From the NCBI GenBank assembly GCA_009760855.2, contig WPIO01000066.1, positions 367,501 through 429,500 on the forward strand: a stretch of 62,000 nt of DNA, read 5' to 3'. Positions 61,917-62,000 of the stretch are shown here, piece by piece. Every line of letters starts with the position of its first letter. Positions within the stretch are counted from its first letter, which is position 1. Origin of the DNA: Cristatella mucedo. Lineage: Eukaryota; Bryozoa; Phylactolaemata; Cristatellidae. A model generated the notes under the pieces. It was not told where the DNA came from, did no database searches, and was given only the letters and a program-made list of their open reading frames with translations. Both the position numbers and the translations under genes were made by a program.

Positions 61917-62000
61917 CTGCAAGAGTCGATGCAACCAGGCGTGACGACGCTGACACACTCGGTGCCGACGCTGCCTGCCTGTATGCAGGCCTCCTTTGCC

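Overview
This is eukaryotic, almost certainly animal (invertebrate) genomic DNA. The evidence is GT-AG spliced exons of an animal signalling gene, dense 5'-truncated non-LTR retrotransposons with trinucleotide tails, tRNA-derived SINEs, a Tc1/mariner relic and very long CT, CA and TA microsatellites. No bacterial operon, CRISPR array, phage or rRNA gene is visible. I cannot name the species from sequence alone.

Right third (47.4-61.9 kb, minus strand): the only confidently recognised host gene is a slit-robo-type Rho GTPase-activating protein (srGAP). I assembled nine exons by hand. Every junction is GT-AG, the phases match at all eight junctions, and the total is 2370 nt, divisible by three. 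They encode the last 789 residues: the end of the F-BAR region, a proline-rich linker, the complete RhoGAP domain with its arginine finger, an acidic linker on a 47-nt micro-exon, an SH3 domain and a 432-residue low-complexity tail. The 5' exons lie beyond the right edge. The introns hold retroelement fragments, a 21-bp minisatellite, an inverted pair of Tc1 transposase relics and about 490 bp of CT/GA repeat.

Left two thirds (1-47 kb) is repeat-rich. Two non-LTR retrotransposon families recur on both strands. Family A ends in a conserved hairpin followed by ATT repeats; family B ends in an ACATT-rich tail. All copies are 5' truncated or broken. Three SINE copies carry a tRNA-like head and a 3' end nearly the same as the family A hairpin, which suggests a LINE/SINE partnership.

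The main unexplained item is at 12.2-13.4 kb: a 408-codon open frame of about 39 Met/Gly/Pro/Tyr-rich decapeptides, encoded by a 30-bp minisatellite. Its substitutions fall mainly at silent positions of the plus frame, so that frame, rather than the equally open minus frame, looks selected. A 73-codon open stretch follows in another frame. The remainder is non-coding sequence with local tandem repeats and several perfect or near-perfect hairpins.
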